Below are positions 6,822 to 8,570 of a DNA stretch of 8,570 nucleotides, one piece after another. This DNA is from Opitutus sp. GAS368. GTDB taxonomy: Bacteria; Verrucomicrobiota; Verrucomicrobiia; Opitutales; Opitutaceae. Below the pieces are notes generated by a model. The model was not told where the DNA came from, made no database searches, and worked only from the letters and a program-made list of their open reading frames with translations. The translations under genes and the position numbers were made by a program. Location: positions 1 through 8,570 of the forward strand of contig CAMAXB010000125.1 of NCBI GenBank assembly GCA_945862035.1, read 5' to 3'. Each line of letters opens with the position of its first letter. Within the stretch, counting starts at the first letter, position 1.

Positions 6822-8108
6822 ATGGCTCGAATCGCTATCATCGGGTCCGGCATCGCCGGCCTCGGCTGCGCCCATTTTCTTCACCGGCAACATGCAATCA
6901 CGGTTTTTGAACAGGATGGTCGCGTAGGCGGACACAGCCACACCGTCGACGCCACCGAACCGGGCACCGGGCGCGCCGTGCCGATCGACACCGGCTTCAT
7001 GGTGTTCAATCGGGTCACTTACCCGCTGATGTGCCGGCTGTTCAAGGAGCTGGATGTTCCCGTCAAGCCGACCTCCATGTCGTTTGCCGTCCGCGACGAC
7101 CAGACCGGGCTCGAGTGGTGCGGGTCGTCCCTCAATCATCTCTTCGCCCAGCGAAAGAACATCTTCAATCTCCGTTTCATCCGGATGTTGATGGCCATCA
7201 ATCGCTTCAACAAGGAAGCGGTCGCGGCCATCGATCGGCCCGAAACCGCGGGGCTTTCACTCGGCGAGTATGTCCACCGGGGCCGCTATGGGGAGGATTT
7301 CTTCAATCTCTACCTCGTGCCCATGAGTTCGGCGGTGTGGAGTACGCCGCCTGAGTTGATGCTATCCTTCCCGGCGGCCTCGCTTCTTCGCTTCTTCCAC
7401 AACCATGGTTTTCTCGGCCTGCACACGCAGCATCCCTGGTGGACGGTCGAGGGGGGATCCCGCGAGTATGTCAAGCGACTGACCGCCCCGTGGCGGGACC
7501 GGATCCGCACGGGTGACCAGGCCACTCGCATTGTGCGGACCCCGCGCGGGGTCATCGTCATGACCGCCAAAGGGGTGTCGGAGACCTTCGACCGCGTCGT
7601 CGTCGCCACCCACGGAGACCAGGCGCTGCGCCTTTTGGTCAATCCGACGGCGGAAGAGAGCCGGCTGCTGGGCGAGTTTCACTATCAGGCCAACACCGCA
7701 ACGCTCCACACGGACACCTCGGTCATGCCCAAGGCCCGGCTTGCGTGGTCCAGCTGGAACTACCAGCTCTCTCGCGACGCCAGCGGGAGACTGGTCCCGG
7801 CCACCCACTATTGGATGAACTCCCTGCAAGGAGTCAGCGACCGCGAAACCTATCTGGTCTCCATCAATGGCGCCGACGCCATCGACCCGGCCAAGGTGAT
7901 CAAGCGCATCCCATATGATCACCCCCTGTTCAGCCTTGGAGCGCTCCGGGCGCAAGCCGAGTTGCCGGGCCTCAATGCCGCCGCCCGCGGTACCACCGAG
8001 ACTTACTTTGCCGGGAGCTACTTCCGCTACGGCTTCCACGAGGACGCCTTTCTGAGCGCAGTCCAGCTCAGCGGCCTTTTGCTCGACCGCGATCCCTGGG
8101 CCACCTGA
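6822..8108 (+). CDS. FAD-dependent oxidoreductase, COG2907-type
   Basis: This 428-residue flavoprotein starts with a dinucleotide-binding Rossmann motif, IIGSGIAGLG (6-15), with the ribose-binding acid at E30 and the second FAD motif GRVGGHSHTV (33-42). IDTGFMVFN (55-63) and the C-terminal YFAGSYFRYGFHEDAFLSAVQ stretch (about 394-414) are typical of COG2907 proteins in the amine-oxidase/phytoene-desaturase fold group. Many members are found next to DUF1365 and cyclopropane-fatty-acid-synthase-like genes, and this one too is followed by DUF1365, supporting a role in modifying membrane acyl chains. A flavoprotein desaturase, UfaD, is described in the alphaproteobacterial furan-fatty-acid pathway, but whether this is its counterpart cannot be told here. 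There is no signal peptide; it is probably cytoplasmic at the membrane face. The ATG 6822 start is fixed by the Rossmann motif beginning within six residues; no Shine-Dalgarno is seen. Confidence 0.88.
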   Translation: MARIAIIGSGIAGLGCAHFLHRQHAITVFEQDGRVGGHSHTVDATEPGTGRAVPIDTGFMVFNRVTYPLMCRLFKELDVPVKPTSMSFAVRDDQTGLEWCGSSLNHLFAQRKNIFNLRFIRMLMAINRFNKEAVAAIDRPETAGLSLGEYVHRGRYGEDFFNLYLVPMSSAVWSTPPELMLSFPAASLLRFFHNHGFLGLHTQHPWWTVEGGSREYVKRLTAPWRDRIRTGDQATRIVRTPRGVIVMTAKGVSETFDRVVVATHGDQALRLLVNPTAEESRLLGEFHYQANTATLHTDTSVMPKARLAWSSWNYQLSRDASGRLVPATHYWMNSLQGVSDRETYLVSINGADAIDPAKVIKRIPYDHPLFSLGALRAQAELPGLNAAARGTTETYFAGSYFRYGFHEDAFLSAVQLSGLLLDRDPWAT

Positions 8109-8178
8109 GCCGCCGCTCACCAGCGGCCGGACCGGCCATGCGGGTGCATCTTCGAATACCCCCCAGCCGTACCATCCC

Positions 8179-8218
8179 GGCCGGTAAACGAACCCAACTC
8201 AGGGCTCGTTTACCGGCC
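8179..8218 (+). promoter_or_regulatory. 17-bp intercistronic hairpin upstream of DUF1365 gene
   Basis: Arms 8179-8195 and 8202-8218 pair at 16 of 17 positions (one A-C mismatch) around a 6-base loop. The palindrome centres on GGTAAACGA / TCGTTTACC. No T-run follows, so it is not a classical intrinsic terminator. It ends 26 bases before the GTG of the next gene, in an otherwise empty gap of 136 bases after the oxidoreductase stop. It could be an RNA processing or stability element, an attenuator, or a DNA operator for a dimeric regulator of the downstream genes. Confidence 0.65.
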
Positions 8219-8244
8219 AGATATCCTCATCCTCCCACTCGCCC

Positions 8245-8570
8245 GTGCGCTCCCGCCTTTACGAGTGCCAGATCATGCACGCTCGCTTCTCGCCGCGTGC
8301 CCACCGGTTTAATTACCGGTTGTTCCTGTTCGCGCTCGATCTGGACGAACTGGAGACCTTGGCCGACCGCTTGCGACTGTTCTCGCTGAACCGCCGGACG
8401 CCCTATCGCTTCAATCAAGCGGACTATCTGCCCACCCAAGAGCCCGCGCACAACGCCTCGCCGGCCAATCCGCTCTCCGCAGTGCAGAATCCGCAATCGC
8501 TCAAGGCCCGCGTGATCGCCTACCTCGCCTCTCACGGAATCGATCTCGCGGACGGCCGGGTCATGCTCGT
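8245..8570 (+). CDS. DUF1365 family protein, N-terminal part (3' partial)
   Basis: The frame from GTG 8245 stays open to the window end (108 codons plus two bases). Its start, RSRLYECQIMHARFSPRAHR (2-21), followed by FNYRLFLFALDLDELETLADRL (22-43) and LFSLNRRTPYRFNQADYL (45-62), is the DUF1365 (COG3496) opening: a short strand with MHxR, an HRFxYR motif and the DLDEL turn. LADGRVMLV at the end matches the strand before the family's conserved PRxxGYxFNP region, which lies outside the window. Residues about 63-82 (Gln/Asn/Pro-rich) look like an insert relative to the usual family pattern. GTG 8245 is the only start upstream of the conserved block before an in-frame TAA at 8185; no Shine-Dalgarno is visible. 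The molecular role is not established; the family co-occurs with COG2907 flavoproteins and fatty-acyl methyltransferases. It is probably expressed with the genes before it unless the hairpin at 8179-8218 interrupts the transcript. Confidence 0.85.
   Translation, partial: MRSRLYECQIMHARFSPRAHRFNYRLFLFALDLDELETLADRLRLFSLNRRTPYRFNQADYLPTQEPAHNASPANPLSAVQNPQSLKARVIAYLASHGIDLADGRVML

Noticed and set aside
8303..8320. ACCGGT repeated around TTAATT, an inverted repeat
   Set aside because: It encodes the conserved HRFNYR motif of DUF1365, so the symmetry is most simply a by-product of codon choice.
8138..8389. An 83-codon plus-strand frame near the right end
   Set aside because: It is out of frame with the clear DUF1365 pattern from 8245 and runs through the hairpin.
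1..8570. CRISPR array, tRNA, rRNA, insertion sequence or prophage genes
   Set aside because: I saw no regularly spaced direct repeats, tRNA-like cloverleaf, rRNA segments, transposase or integrase motifs on either strand.

Overview
The window is GC-rich (mid-60s percent by eye) bacterial chromosome with ordinary single-copy genes, few recognisable Shine-Dalgarno sites and several GTG starts. The gene families, the Tat-exported hydrolase, and an intergenic inverted repeat built from GAAT/GATT-type units about 10 bases apart suggest a member of the Verrucomicrobiota, perhaps the Opitutaceae. That placement is an inference from sequence style; no rRNA or marker gene is present to confirm it.

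Left part (1-5375). The end of a plus-strand calcineurin-like phosphoesterase (to 299) faces three minus-strand genes. The convergent gap (300-483) holds a long imperfect inverted repeat and a strong, probably bidirectional terminator. The minus-strand genes are a Tat-exported metallo-beta-lactamase-fold hydrolase (484-1440), a Ski2-like DExH helicase with a four-cysteine cluster and a short palindromic in-frame insert (1732-3885), and a UMF1/Atg22-type major facilitator transporter (4080-5375). They are separated by gaps of about 200-290 bases and do not look like one operon. A possible 27-codon ORF overlaps the transporter stop as ATGA, and a GC-rich hairpin follows it.

Right part (5376-8570). 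A divergent intergenic region of about 170 bases leads into a plus-strand run of three lipid-related genes: a membrane di-iron fatty-acid desaturase (5545-6756), a COG2907-type FAD-dependent oxidoreductase (6822-8108) and the start of a DUF1365 protein (8245 to the window end). In many bacteria the COG2907 and DUF1365 families sit beside a cyclopropane-fatty-acid-synthase-like methyltransferase and act on, or are believed to act on, acyl chains already in phospholipids. Here a classical desaturase precedes them, which suggests a pathway that first makes a double bond and then modifies it. A 17-bp-stem hairpin without a U-tract lies between the oxidoreductase and DUF1365 genes and may set the expression of the downstream part.

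No tRNA, rRNA, CRISPR array, insertion sequence or prophage gene was seen. The most interesting points are the lipid-modification gene run with its internal hairpin, and the helicase with its cysteine cluster and in-frame palindrome.
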